Position numbers and translations under genes: made by a program. The notes below the pieces were generated by a model that was given only the letters and a program-made list of their open reading frames with translations, searched no databases and was not told the DNA's origin. A DNA stretch of 64,000 bases from Pseudanabaena galeata CCNP1313 (lineage in GTDB: Bacteria > Cyanobacteriota > Cyanobacteriia > Pseudanabaenales > Pseudanabaenaceae). Positions 56,210 through 64,000 of this stretch are shown one piece after another. How positions within the stretch are numbered: position 1 is the first letter of the stretch; the number at the start of each line of letters is the position of its first letter. The stretch lies in the NCBI RefSeq assembly GCF_029910235.1, contig NZ_CP112874.1, forward strand, positions 3,348,001-3,412,000, in the 5' to 3' direction.

Positions 56210-59020
56210 ATGCAAAATATCCTAGATTATGTTCAATGCGGTATTTTTGTTTTGGCTATAGAGTCAAACTTGCAAGTATCAGATGGAAAGGAACAAGATC
56301 ATCAATCATTGACATTGCGATTTGTGAATGCCAATCTTATCTTTGTTCATCTCATTTTCGGGGAACGGAGCATCGATCAAACCGTTGATATATTTGGCTT
56401 GCAGCCAAAAGAATGTTTACCATTAGAATTTGCTCAGTTGTTAAATGAGCATGTTATTCAATGCTTGAAAACACAGCAAGTTGCTGTGTTTTCAACACAA
56501 CTTGATTTGGTGACAAATAGACTGTTATCGATTTCGCTATCCCTAAGGATTGATAGCAACGATCATTCCCAACAAATTGTTGGTACTTGCCAAGACATTA
56601 CGTCCCTAGAATTATCCAAATCAAAGATTAAAGAATTTAACCAAAAAAAATTCAGCCATTTAGTAAGTGAAGTCTCTGATGCCTTTGTGGTAGTTGATCA
56701 TGAAGGTATTGTCCGCTACGTCAATCAGTCTGCTGAAATCCTGTTTGGCTGTAAATCTGACGATATTATCGGTGAGACTTTTGGACTACCTGTAGTAGCA
56801 GGCGAAAGCACAGATATCGACATTCTCAACCGAGGTCGTACCACCTCGGCGGAAATGCGTGTGTCTGAGACCATGGATGAAGATCGTAGAGTTTATGTGG
56901 TCGCCTCATTGCGAGACATTTCAGAACGGAAGCGGGTGGAAAAATCTCTACAATTACGTGAACGAGCGATCGCGGCAAGCTCTAACGGAATCGTCATTAC
57001 CGATGCGACTCAGCCCAATAATCCGATGATTTATGTGAATCCTAGCTTTGAGAGGATTACAGGTTACAGTGCGGCTGAGGTGCTAGGACGGGACTGTCGC
57101 TTTTTGCAAGGAGGCGATCGCAATCAGATCGGACTTTTAGATTTACACAACGCAATTAAAGAAAAGCGAGAATGTCATGCTGTCTTACTTAACTATCGTA
57201 AAGATGGCACACCATTTTGGAATGATTTGTACATTGCGCCAGTATTTAACGATCATGGCGACCTCACTAACTACATTGGCATTCAAACCGACATTACCGA
57301 TCAAGTTAAATCTACCCAAAGACTCCTTGAAAGTGAAGAGCGGTTACGGACAGTTCTAACATCGATCAAAGAAGGGATTACCTTTAGTGATGATTCAGGC
57401 TATTTTGCGATTTTCAATGCTGGCATGGAAAATCTTACTGGATATACCTTTACGGAAGCAAATGCCAGCCATGATTTTACAACTTTCCTCTATCCCGATC
57501 GCGCTGAACATGACAAAGCTTTGCAACGATTGCAACATTTACAGGAAACTGGGCAAGCGATGACGGTCGAAACTCGCATTTGTCATCGTGATGGCACATT
57601 TAAAGATGTCTTAGTTTCTACAAGGTTAATGGCCTACAAAGGCAAACGGATGTATTTGAGTAGTTATTACGACATTACCGAGCGTAAGAAAGTGGAGACT
57701 CAACTACGTTATCAAGGTGAAAGAGAACGCTTATTGAATGCAATTTTACTTAAAATTCAATGCGAATTAAATCTTGATCAAATTCTTGCCATTACTGTTA
57801 AAGAAGCCCAAGAATTATTACGCATTGATCGTGTGGTTATTTACCAATTTAAAGAAGATTGGAGTGGTGCATTTGTGGTGGAAGCAATTAATGATCCAGC
57901 ATTATCTATTCTTGGAAAAACAATTAATGATGCCTGCTTTAATCAAGAGAATATACAGAAATATCAAAATCGATCAATTTCAAGTATAAATGATGTGGAT
58001 CTTGAAGATTTAACCCCCTGTCATAAAGACCTTTTGCAATGTTTTCAAGTAAAAGCAAATATTGTAGTTTCTATTGCCTTTGGTGATACGTTATGGGGAT
58101 TATTAATTGCCCATCAATGCTTTGCACCACGTCAATGGGAGGAATTTGAAATTGATTTGCTAAGACAGTTAGCTAATCATGTAGCGATCGCCATTCAACA
58201 GGTAAAGTTATTTGAAAGAGTCCAAGACCTTAATAAAAATCTAGAAAGACAAGTTGCCGATCGCACCCAGCAACTAGAACAAAGTCTCAGTCAACTAGAA
58301 AGAGCTTTGCTAAAGGAGAAAGAGCTAAATGAACTCAAATCCCAATTTATTTCTAGAGCCTCCCATGAATTTCGCACACCCCTAGCTACGATTCAGACGG
58401 CAAGTGATTTACTGCGAAATTATGGTCATAAAATGTCAGACGAGAAAAAACTAGAGAGAATTGATAAAATCCAACGTGAAGTTAAAGGCATGACTAACCT
58501 TTTAGAAGAGGTATTAATCATCGGCAAAACTGAATCAGGAAGATTTGAGTTACAGTTAGAAGAGATCAATCTTGAAGATTTCTGTCTAGAAATTATTGAA
58601 CAAACTAAGTTGCTAGGAAATGGTAAACATCAAGTTATTTTTAAAAATATAAATATTCCTACCAAAGTAAGAATTGACCCTAAATTCTTCAGGCAAATCA
58701 TTTCCAATTTATTGTCCAATGCAATTAAATATTCGCCTAATGCCAGTGAAGTCAAGTTTACAATCTCGTCAACCAATGATCGCGTATCAAAACTTTTGTT
58801 GGAGTTTCAAGATCATGGGATTGGTATCCCTCAAATCGATCAAGAAAAGATTTTTGACCATTTTTATCGCGCCCACAATGTTGGTATGATTGTAGGAACT
58901 GGATTGGGGATGGCAATTATCAAAAATTCAGTGGACATTCTTGGGGGAACAATTCAACTTAATAGTGTTGAAAACAAGGGAACAACTGTAAAGGTAAAAC
59001 TACCTTACCTAAAGGAATAG
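56210..59020 (+). CDS. Hybrid photoreceptor histidine kinase: PAS, LOV-like, PAS, DXCF cyanobacteriochrome GAF, HisKA-HATPase
   Basis: 936 residues, no membrane helix. Residues ~145-245 are a PAS. ~250-370 is a LOV-like PAS: GRDCRFLQGGDRNQ with Cys296, then LLNYRKDGTPFWND and YIGIQTDIT, all flavin-site positions (the first Asn is Asp). ~380-500 is another PAS (SEERLRTVLTSIKEGITFSD). ~515-670 is a GAF with DACF (Cys576) and PCHKDLL (Cys604-His605), the two cysteines of DXCF cyanobacteriochromes. HisKA has His719 (SRASHEFRTPL); the ATPase follows (SNLLSNAIKYSPNAS, GTGLGMAI). The REC-GGDEF-EAL gene starts 8 bp downstream, a likely output partner. Confidence 0.88.
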   Translation: MQNILDYVQCGIFVLAIESNLQVSDGKEQDHQSLTLRFVNANLIFVHLIFGERSIDQTVDIFGLQPKECLPLEFAQLLNEHVIQCLKTQQVAVFSTQLDLVTNRLLSISLSLRIDSNDHSQQIVGTCQDITSLELSKSKIKEFNQKKFSHLVSEVSDAFVVVDHEGIVRYVNQSAEILFGCKSDDIIGETFGLPVVAGESTDIDILNRGRTTSAEMRVSETMDEDRRVYVVASLRDISERKRVEKSLQLRERAIAASSNGIVITDATQPNNPMIYVNPSFERITGYSAAEVLGRDCRFLQGGDRNQIGLLDLHNAIKEKRECHAVLLNYRKDGTPFWNDLYIAPVFNDHGDLTNYIGIQTDITDQVKSTQRLLESEERLRTVLTSIKEGITFSDDSGYFAIFNAGMENLTGYTFTEANASHDFTTFLYPDRAEHDKALQRLQHLQETGQAMTVETRICHRDGTFKDVLVSTRLMAYKGKRMYLSSYYDITERKKVETQLRYQGERERLLNAILLKIQCELNLDQILAITVKEAQELLRIDRVVIYQFKEDWSGAFVVEAINDPALSILGKTINDACFNQENIQKYQNRSISSINDVDLEDLTPCHKDLLQCFQVKANIVVSIAFGDTLWGLLIAHQCFAPRQWEEFEIDLLRQLANHVAIAIQQVKLFERVQDLNKNLERQVADRTQQLEQSLSQLERALLKEKELNELKSQFISRASHEFRTPLATIQTASDLLRNYGHKMSDEKKLERIDKIQREVKGMTNLLEEVLIIGKTESGRFELQLEEINLEDFCLEIIEQTKLLGNGKHQVIFKNINIPTKVRIDPKFFRQIISNLLSNAIKYSPNASEVKFTISSTNDRVSKLLLEFQDHGIGIPQIDQEKIFDHFYRAHNVGMIVGTGLGMAIIKNSVDILGGTIQLNSVENKGTTVKVKLPYLKE

Positions 59021-59028
59021 ATACAATT

Positions 59029-60765
59029 ATGACCACAATTCTAGTCATCGAAGATGTAGAAGCTTTGCGCGAAGAAATCATGGAGACTCTCTCCTACGAA
59101 GGTTTTGATGTACTGGGCGCAGAGAATGGAGTTGTTGGTGTCCAAATCGCCAAAACCTATTTACCAAATTTGATTATCTGTGACATCGCAATGCCCGAAC
59201 TGGATGGTTATGGAACCCTAGTTGCGCTGCGCCAAGAGCCAAAAACATCAATGATTCCGTTTATATTTTTAACGGCTATGACCGAAAAAGCGGATATGCG
59301 TCAAGCGATGCAACTAGGCGCAGATGACTATCTTACTAAGCCATTTACTTCTGCGGAATTGTTAGGGGCGATCGCCTCACGATTGCAAAAGTACAACTCC
59401 GTTAGAGAGCATTACTATGATGAAATCAAAGCTGTGGGGGAAAGATTTGAATACTTGTCTCACCATGATGGTTTGACTCAACTACCAAATCGCATCCTTT
59501 TTCATGAATCATTAAGCCAAGCTGTATTACACGCCAAGATCAATAACAAGGCTCTAGCCTTGTTGTTTCTGGATATGGACAATTTTAATATCATCAACAA
59601 CACACTTGGCAATGATATTGGCGATCAATTATTTAAAGCGATCGCCGAACGTCTAAGACGTTATGCAGCCCCATGCGATATGGTCGCAAGGATACAGGGT
59701 GATGAATTTGCACTGATCATCTCTGATGTCAAAGATCCAGTCAGTATTAAACTGGAAACCCAAAAAATATTGGATCTCTTAAGTCGTCCTTACAATTTGT
59801 ATGGACATGAGGTTTTTATTACTAGTAGTATTGGCATCACCATTTTTCCTGAAGACCATCAGGATGCTGAGGGATTAATCAAAAATGCTGAATTAGCAAT
59901 GTATTACGCTAAAAGCCATGGCAGGAATAGCTATAAATTCTACAGTTCAGATCTGAATGTACAGTCTTCAGAATACATGGCGTTAGCCAATAGCCTGCAT
60001 CGCGCCATTGATCGCAATGAACTGCGGGTTTTCTATCAGCCTCTCGTGGATCTCCAATCTGGTCAAATTGTCGGTGCGGAAGCCCTAGCCAGATGGCAAC
60101 ATCCAGATTTAGGAATTATTATGCCAAGCAAGTTTATTCCCGTTGCTGAGCAAACAGGTCTAATGCTCCGTTTGACTGAAGTAATTCTTTATTCAGTTTG
60201 TGAGCAAATGCAAGCGTGGCGTAAGGCAGACATAGATTATGGATTTGTGGCAGTTAATCTATCTGGTCAACATTTTCGTCCAGATAATAATCTAATAGAA
60301 TTAATTGGTAAGGTCTTACAAGACACTGGGATTGATCCAGAACACTTAGAACTTGAGCTTACAGAAAGTATCATCATGCAAAATGCTGAATTTACAATTC
60401 AGGTACTTTCTCAGTTACAGGCAATTGGCGTAAAAGTAGCGATCGACGATTTTGGTACAGGCTATTCGTCTTTAAGCTACCTTAAGCACTTTCCCGTAAA
60501 TACCTTGAAGATCGATCGCTGTTTTATTCAAGACATCACTACAGATCGCCATGATGCGACGATTTCCCTAGCCATTATCGATCTTGCCCATAGTTTGTCA
60601 TTGCAAGTTATCGCTGAAGGTGTCGAGACTGCCGAGCAGATTCAGTTTTTAAAAGAGAATAATTGCGATCAGGTTCAGGGCTATTTCTTTAGCCCCCCAT
60701 TACCTGCACCTGAGTTTGAGAAAATGTTGATTGATGGTAAATGTTTATACGCAATGTGCAACTAA
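59029..60765 (+). CDS. REC-GGDEF-EAL cyclic-di-GMP protein (probable phosphodiesterase)
   Basis: 578 residues. Receiver ~1-120 with Asp52 (LIICDIAMPELDG) and KPF. GGDEF domain ~140-305 whose active loop reads QGDEF (RIQGDEFALII), so cyclase activity is doubtful. EAL domain ~320-570 intact: GAEALARW, ELTESIIM, AIDDFGTGYSSL, KIDRCF and AEGVETAEQ. Predicted to hydrolyse c-di-GMP when phosphorylated by the kinase encoded 8 bp upstream. GGAATAG, shared with the kinase stop region, is the likely ribosome-binding site. Confidence 0.92.
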   Translation: MTTILVIEDVEALREEIMETLSYEGFDVLGAENGVVGVQIAKTYLPNLIICDIAMPELDGYGTLVALRQEPKTSMIPFIFLTAMTEKADMRQAMQLGADDYLTKPFTSAELLGAIASRLQKYNSVREHYYDEIKAVGERFEYLSHHDGLTQLPNRILFHESLSQAVLHAKINNKALALLFLDMDNFNIINNTLGNDIGDQLFKAIAERLRRYAAPCDMVARIQGDEFALIISDVKDPVSIKLETQKILDLLSRPYNLYGHEVFITSSIGITIFPEDHQDAEGLIKNAELAMYYAKSHGRNSYKFYSSDLNVQSSEYMALANSLHRAIDRNELRVFYQPLVDLQSGQIVGAEALARWQHPDLGIIMPSKFIPVAEQTGLMLRLTEVILYSVCEQMQAWRKADIDYGFVAVNLSGQHFRPDNNLIELIGKVLQDTGIDPEHLELELTESIIMQNAEFTIQVLSQLQAIGVKVAIDDFGTGYSSLSYLKHFPVNTLKIDRCFIQDITTDRHDATISLAIIDLAHSLSLQVIAEGVETAEQIQFLKENNCDQVQGYFFSPPLPAPEFEKMLIDGKCLYAMCN

Positions 60766-60828
60766 GAAGTTGGAGCTGATATTCTGCCATGTGACGCTTC
60801 AGGCGATCGAATATAGCAATCCTAAATA

Positions 60829-60869
60829 GGTTTTGAGAGTGCGCCCCGAAAGGGCGCACTCTCAAAACC
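60829..60869. repeat. Palindrome, TTTTGAGAGTGC type (copy 2)
   Basis: GGTTTTGAGAGTGCGCC-loop-mirrored arm. Preceded by TATAGCAATCCTAA as in copy 1 (32977). Stem centre CGCC/GGCG replaces AT/AT of copy 1. Confidence 0.72.
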
Positions 60870-60891
60870 CTCAAAATCTTACAACTCATTT

Positions 60892-60956
60892 AACGCCAGT
60901 TCGATAGCCATTTGCGTCGTGCTTCGCACGACGCAAATGGCTATCGAACTCACGTT
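60892..60956. repeat. Palindrome, AACGTGAGTTCGA family (copy 4, simple)
   Basis: AACGCCAGTTCGATAGCCAT... GCGTCGTGC-TTC-GCACGACGC centre. It has GCGTCGTGC where copy 1 has GCGGCGTGC, compensated on the other side; TATA before GCC is shortened to TA on both sides. Confidence 0.78.
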
Positions 60957-60987
60957 TTATAACCGTTGGAATCGTCTAAATCATTAG

Positions 60988-61193
60988 TACCTAATCACTA
61001 TCGCCTCTCATCAACCTCAAACAAAACCCAACGATCGCGTTGGTACTAAACAATCAGCGATCGCTCTTAATTGATGATGCTGATAATGATGGACATTCCC
61101 TGTCAATGTTACGGAAAATAAAATTGCTGGCGTTCTCAATCAAAAGATGGAGATTAAGTTGTCAGCGATCGCGCCTTGAGAGCAAGTTTGATG
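60988..61193 (+). pseudogene. Decayed antitoxin 3' fragment, copy 1
   Basis: Aligns with 61982-62174 and 62866-63032. The conserved frame reads DADNDGHSLSMLRKI, then is broken by a small insertion (AATAAAATT for AATT) where copy 3 continues AGALNQKVEIKFSAIAP. Typical of C-termini of XRE-type antitoxins (..D.DGHSLSML.KIA.ALN..VEI.F). Non-functional. Confidence 0.6.
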
Positions 61194-61616
61194 TCACCCT
61201 ATGCTCCCATATTTTTGTTTTATAATCTGTTCAATTTCTTGACAAATTTCTTCCAGAAATGGTGCTTCTGATGGAACAATGTTGTTCTCCTGTTGTTGAT
61301 GCTTGTGGTGTGGGAATGTTGATATATTTAGCTTTTGGTGATGGGGGGCATTATCATAACGGAAGATTAGCTGATCATCTTGATCCATATATTGATAGGA
61401 ATATTTACCTCCATCAATTGATAATTCTACATCCACAAATTCTCGGATGTGCAGGATAGTTCGATCTTGGAAATATACGACACCTCTAATAAATCCAATG
61501 TATTCGGCTCTTGCTTCTGTTTCAAGCTCGAATTTCTGCACGATCGCTAAACAGTTCAGAAAACTTCTAATTCTGGCAAAATATTCTTCAATCAACAAAT
61601 TCAATCCCCTTGACAA
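61194..61616 (-). CDS. TumE-like toxin (DUF6516)
   Basis: 140 residues. The signature DDQLIFRYDNAPHHQKLNIS then TFPHHKH is typical of TumE-family proteins. TTG start at 61616 lies inside the 3' end of the upstream partner (29-bp overlap), suggesting translational coupling. TumE members act as toxins of type II pairs; cleavage or modification targets are not clear. The last ~60 residues are polar (HHKHQQQENNIVPSEAPFLE). Confidence 0.78.
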   Translation of the reverse strand: MSRGLNLLIEEYFARIRSFLNCLAIVQKFELETEARAEYIGFIRGVVYFQDRTILHIREFVDVELSIDGGKYSYQYMDQDDQLIFRYDNAPHHQKLNISTFPHHKHQQQENNIVPSEAPFLEEICQEIEQIIKQKYGSIG

Positions 61617-61908
61617 TTGCGATTTTTTGTTGCAATTTTTCTAACATCCATGCTTCTCCGAGCCATTCGTCAAAGTCAAAGCTATGCTGTAGTTGATCGC
61701 TGGTAAAAAGATTGATAAATGTTTCAGTTGACCATTGATATTTTGTTTCAAATTGTTGTAATCGTATTTGAGTTTGTTGTAGTCCTAATTCAAGAGTTTG
61801 TAATCTTTTCGCAAAGTCACTTTGAATCATCTCTCTGATCGATGCTGGATGGTTCGATCGCAGTTTGATAATATTTTTGATTTTGGTGTTTATAGGCTGC
61901 ACTGTCAT
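61588..61908 (-). CDS. TumA-like antitoxin
   Basis: About 106 residues from ATG 61908 (MTVQPINTKIKNIIKLRSNH). Helical, with a coiled-coil middle (LQTLELGLQQTQIRLQQFET). AAAGGAGG 7-8 bp before 61908 decides the start over ATG 61914 and 61929. Overlaps the TumE-like gene by 29 bp. Family assignment rests mainly on its position beside the TumE-like gene. Confidence 0.65.
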   Translation of the reverse strand: MTVQPINTKIKNIIKLRSNHPASIREMIQSDFAKRLQTLELGLQQTQIRLQQFETKYQWSTETFINLFTSDQLQHSFDFDEWLGEAWMLEKLQQKIAIVKGIEFVD

Positions 61909-61981
61909 TCCCATTCCTCCTTTAATCAATAGAATTCATCTTTTTATCTCTGCTATTATTATACAGCGAGCGCCTAAATCT

Positions 61982-62174
61982 TCTGTATCTAACCACGATC
62001 GCCTCTCATCAAACCCCAATAATCGCGTTGGGACTAAGCAATCGGCGATCGCCCTTACTTGAGGATGCTGATAATGATGGGCATTCGCTGTCAATGTTAC
62101 AGAAAATTGCTGGCGCTCTCAATCAGAAGGTTGAGATTAAGTTTTCAGCGATCGCGTCTTGAGACGAGTTTGGT
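61982..62174 (+). pseudogene. Decayed antitoxin 3' fragment, copy 2
   Basis: The frame reads LEDADNDGHSLSMLQKIAGA then LNQKVEIKFSAIAS and a stop. The upstream part (ATCGCCTCTCATCAA... CGCGTTGGGACTAAGCAATC) matches copy 1. No start codon and no N-terminal HTH remain. Confidence 0.65.
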
Positions 62175-62189
62175 GTTCCTTCTTAATAG

Positions 62190-62609
62190 TTATTTTAAAA
62201 TCAGATTCTGAAAATGTTGGTATGAAATAATTTCTACACCTTGAAAAGGGTTTAATATCAACAAATCTGCATCACCTGTGACTAGGTAATTTGCATGACC
62301 TGATACGGCTAAATCCAAGAGGAAGTTATCTTTTGCATCTCGACAATCTTCAAAATGGTGAGTAATTTCGATCAATTCAACTTTTTCATAGAGAAGTGTG
62401 ACTAAATCTTCAATGGCGGTTTCTGAAAAGTATTTTTTAAATTTTGGACGTTTCAAAACTTTAATTAATTCGCCAAATAGGTCATCGCTAAATAGAACGA
62501 TTACTTGATCGCTAATAATGGCTTGGCTAAGACCTGTAAGTGATTTGCCAATGAGAAAGCTAATCCAAATATTCGTGTCGATAACAAGGCGAAGTGGATT
62601 ACCTTGCAT
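62190..62609 (-). CDS. PIN-domain toxin
   Basis: 139 residues. PIN nuclease acidic residues: Asp in LRLVIDTNIWISFLIG, DDLFGEL, CRDAKDNFLLDLAVSGHANY and VTGDADLL. It matches the family of putative toxins with an N-terminal VIDTNIWIS and a C-terminal TGD. Start overlaps the upstream antitoxin by 11 bp. RNA cleavage is expected. Confidence 0.85.
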   Translation of the reverse strand: MQGNPLRLVIDTNIWISFLIGKSLTGLSQAIISDQVIVLFSDDLFGELIKVLKRPKFKKYFSETAIEDLVTLLYEKVELIEITHHFEDCRDAKDNFLLDLAVSGHANYLVTGDADLLILNPFQGVEIISYQHFQNLILK

Positions 62610-62817
62610 GATAATTTGCTTGCCTTACGGCTTCAACTTCTTGAGTAATATCTTCTAAACTTAGCTCATTAGTTTGTACTGAACTTAAAAATTTATTGAA
62701 TCTCACTGAAAATGTGTCTTTTTCTAGCAACTGCAATAATTCCAGCTTTTCTTGTAGATTGCATTGCGAGATTACTGTTTTAAGTTGGGAAAAGTCTATG
62801 GAGATGGACACATTCAT
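62599..62817 (-). CDS. Antitoxin partner of the PIN toxin
   Basis: 72 residues from ATG 62817: MNVSISIDFSQLKTVISQCN, then LQEKLELLQLLEKDTFSVRF. Small helical protein with an early beta strand, similar in layout to type II antitoxins beside PIN toxins. TAGGACGG precedes the ATG. The longer ORF to 62937 reads through antitoxin-fragment copy 3 and is rejected. Confidence 0.68.
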   Translation of the reverse strand: MNVSISIDFSQLKTVISQCNLQEKLELLQLLEKDTFSVRFNKFLSSVQTNELSLEDITQEVEAVRQANYHAR

Positions 62818-62865
62818 TTTTGCCGTCCTACAAAAAATCATTAGCATTTGGATACTGCTAACATT

Positions 62866-63032
62866 GTACAACGATCGCTTTGGTACTAAACAATCAGTGA
62901 TTCGCCCTTGCTTGATGCTGCTGATTATGATGGGCATTCGCTGTCAATGTTACAGAAAATTGCTGGCGCTCTCAATCAAAAAGTTGAAATTAAGTTTTCA
63001 GCGATCGCGCCTTGAGACGAGTTTGGTGTAGG
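62866..63032 (+). pseudogene. Decayed antitoxin 3' fragment, copy 3
   Basis: The frame reads LDAADYDGHSLSMLQKIAGA then LNQKVEIKFSAIAP and a stop. The best-preserved copy in its last 35 codons, but no upstream start. A further short remnant (CGCCTAAATCATCAGTCTCT) appears at 63600. Confidence 0.65.
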
Positions 63033-63132
63033 CGATGTTTTAGTTTTTGGGAAATTAACGCCTTTTACTAGTCAAGCCTAAAATGCTAACCTAATAGCAG
63101 TTTTGCAAATTAAGATTTAGGCAAATCTCGTT

Positions 63133-63381
63133 ATGACTATGCTCTACAAAATCCCGTTATTATTAACTCCACAGCCTGAGGGTGGTTTTACGGTGACTTC
63201 GCCACTTTTGCCAGAGTTAGTTACTGAGGGTGAATCTATTGATGAGGTGTTAGTCAATGTGCGCGATGCGTTTGAGGCTATTCGGGAGCTTTATGATGAT
63301 CTAGGTAAAAAATTACCTCATAATCTGCTATTTGCCGATCAAGATTCTCCAGCCCTGATAGAAACTGTTATTTCAGCATAA
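63133..63381 (+). CDS. hicB: HicB-family antitoxin
   Basis: 82 residues. HicB partial RNase-H fold: YKIPLLLTPQPEGGFTVTSP, LLPELVTEGESIDEVLVNVR and DAFEAI. Upstream of hicA, overlapping its start by one base. The C-terminal DNA-binding part is short, so autoregulation may be weak. Confidence 0.92.
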   Translation: MTMLYKIPLLLTPQPEGGFTVTSPLLPELVTEGESIDEVLVNVRDAFEAIRELYDDLGKKLPHNLLFADQDSPALIETVISA

Positions 63382-63593
63382 TGAATTATAGAGAGGTTGC
63401 GAAAAAGCTATCTAAACTGGGATGTGAGGAGCTTTCTAGGCGTGGTGGTGGTTTCCATCGTAAGTGGTTTAATCCTGTTACGCAAAAAGCGACTGTTATT
63501 CCTGATTGGAGTGGTCGAGATTTAAAGTTGGGAACTTTACGAGCGGCGATTAAACAGTTGGGGATTGAGTGGTCTGATTTTGAGGATGTGTAG
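63381..63593 (+). CDS. hicA: HicA-family toxin
   Basis: 70 residues. EVAKKLSKLGCEELSRRGGG then FHRKWFNP, with the active His in GGFHRKWF and the end of the fold GTLRAAIKQLGI. mRNA-cleaving toxin; the antitoxin HicB is directly upstream (one-base overlap). Confidence 0.93.
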   Translation: MNYREVAKKLSKLGCEELSRRGGGFHRKWFNPVTQKATVIPDWSGRDLKLGTLRAAIKQLGIEWSDFEDV

Positions 63594-63773
63594 TGATATC
63601 GCCTAAATCATCAGTCTCTAACCGCTCTACAAAACTTGACGGTTGATTAAAACAGAATTTTAGCGTACTCGTTATTTGAGTTTTCAGTACATCAATTAAG
63701 GATACTTACCGCTAGATCTCACCATACTCAACAGAAAATCTCGATCTCCAAAAAATTAACCATAAAAGATCTC

Positions 63774-64000
63774 TTACATATTTGGTGACTTTCTAAGTAT
63801 AAGTTCTGGGTTAGGGATTACTTTGCGATTAGGGATTACTTTGTTTGTTTTCGATAATATCCCTCCATCTCTATTATAAAATCGTTTATCTTTTCCAGAA
63901 ATTGTGAACTCAGTCAATCCATCATTAGGATAAATTCCATACCCTGCCAGAGTTCGTTCGCATTCTTTCTGCCACTCTCCAGTATGGTATTTTTCTTCTC
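63774..64000 (-). CDS. Unknown protein, C-terminal fragment (runs off the right edge)
   Basis: An open minus-strand frame with no stop from the edge to TAA at 63774-63776; about 74 codons. Reads EEKYHTGEWQKECERTLAGY, then GIYPNDGLTEFTISGKDKRF, ending ILRKSPNM. The N-terminus is outside. The composition looks coding, and a nine-codon-scale duplication (NKVIPN RKVIPN) is visible. No family recognised. Confidence 0.5.
   Translation of the reverse strand, partial: EEKYHTGEWQKECERTLAGYGIYPNDGLTEFTISGKDKRFYNRDGGILSKTNKVIPNRKVIPNPELILRKSPNM

Noticed and set aside
1-64000. tRNA, rRNA, tmRNA, RNase P RNA or SRP RNA genes
   Set aside because: No T-loop plus acceptor combinations or conserved cores of these RNAs were found by eye; GGTTCAAATCC near 42000 is within the RAYT coding sequence. 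A covariance search would be decisive.
1-64000. Frequent GCGATCGC octamers as a novel signal
   Set aside because: This is the known HIP1 sequence, over-represented in most cyanobacterial genomes.

Overview
The window is chromosomal DNA from an oxygenic cyanobacterium. It carries psbA (D1), the psbEFLJ cluster, a plant-type ferredoxin, an Hlip-like protein, a Rieske pheophorbide a oxygenase-like protein, an SbtA/SbtB bicarbonate uptake pair and a cyanobacterial Hfq. The octamer GCGATCGC (HIP1) is scattered through genes and spacers. Moderate GC and the small-protein repertoire fit a Pseudanabaena-like filamentous lineage, but the genus is an inference.

Layout. 1-11 kb is mostly housekeeping: the 5' part of a polyphosphate kinase gene, glutathione peroxidase, a P-loop kinase, tsaB, rsmG, an Hlip-like gene, lpxD, a TatD-type hydrolase, an SbcD-like nuclease and a deoxyhypusine synthase-like gene with a long, structured upstream region. 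11.4-18.2 kb is a two-gene taxis/pilus signalling unit: a TPR/cache/HAMP chemoreceptor and a CheA-like hybrid kinase whose N-terminal Hpt appears to lack its histidine. 18.3-35.5 kb holds a Kir-type channel, sfsA, a decayed IS200/IS605-like relic, hfq, a possible HEPN protein, an acyl-activating ligase, a B12-dependent radical SAM protein, petF, murJ, sbtA-sbtB and a CPP1-like J-like membrane protein.

35.7-43.5 kb is the most unusual stretch. After nadE there is a divergent pair: a trypsin-co-occurring-domain protein and a 956-residue caspase / nSTAND1 NTPase / formylglycine-generating-enzyme-like protein. The last codons of the latter look like the variable region of a diversity-generating retroelement (DGR) target. 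No reverse transcriptase is visible here. Directly downstream are three tandem ~273-bp units with inverted GC-rich arms and then a RAYT (REP-associated tyrosine transposase) gene. psbEFLJ follows.

43.6-56 kb carries a GST, the Rieske oxygenase, an FAD oxidase, psbA (Glu130 type), murC-murB, a Crp/Fnr regulator, a TerB-like gene hit at its stop codon by a small inverted-repeat element, tatA, tsaE, moaC and an Atx1-like copper chaperone. 56.2-60.8 kb is a second signalling unit: a histidine kinase that contains both a LOV-like domain and a DXCF-type cyanobacteriochrome GAF domain, followed at once by a REC-GGDEF-EAL protein, which suggests light control of cyclic-di-GMP. 61-64 kb is a toxin-antitoxin cluster (TumE/TumA-like, PIN/antitoxin, HicB/HicA) interspersed with three copies of a decayed antitoxin 3' end.

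Spacers throughout are filled with long near-perfect palindromes that fall into several families. Within a family the outer sequence is conserved and the inner stem differs between copies, yet both arms stay complementary. Many sit at gene 3' ends, where they could double as terminators or RNA 3' ends.
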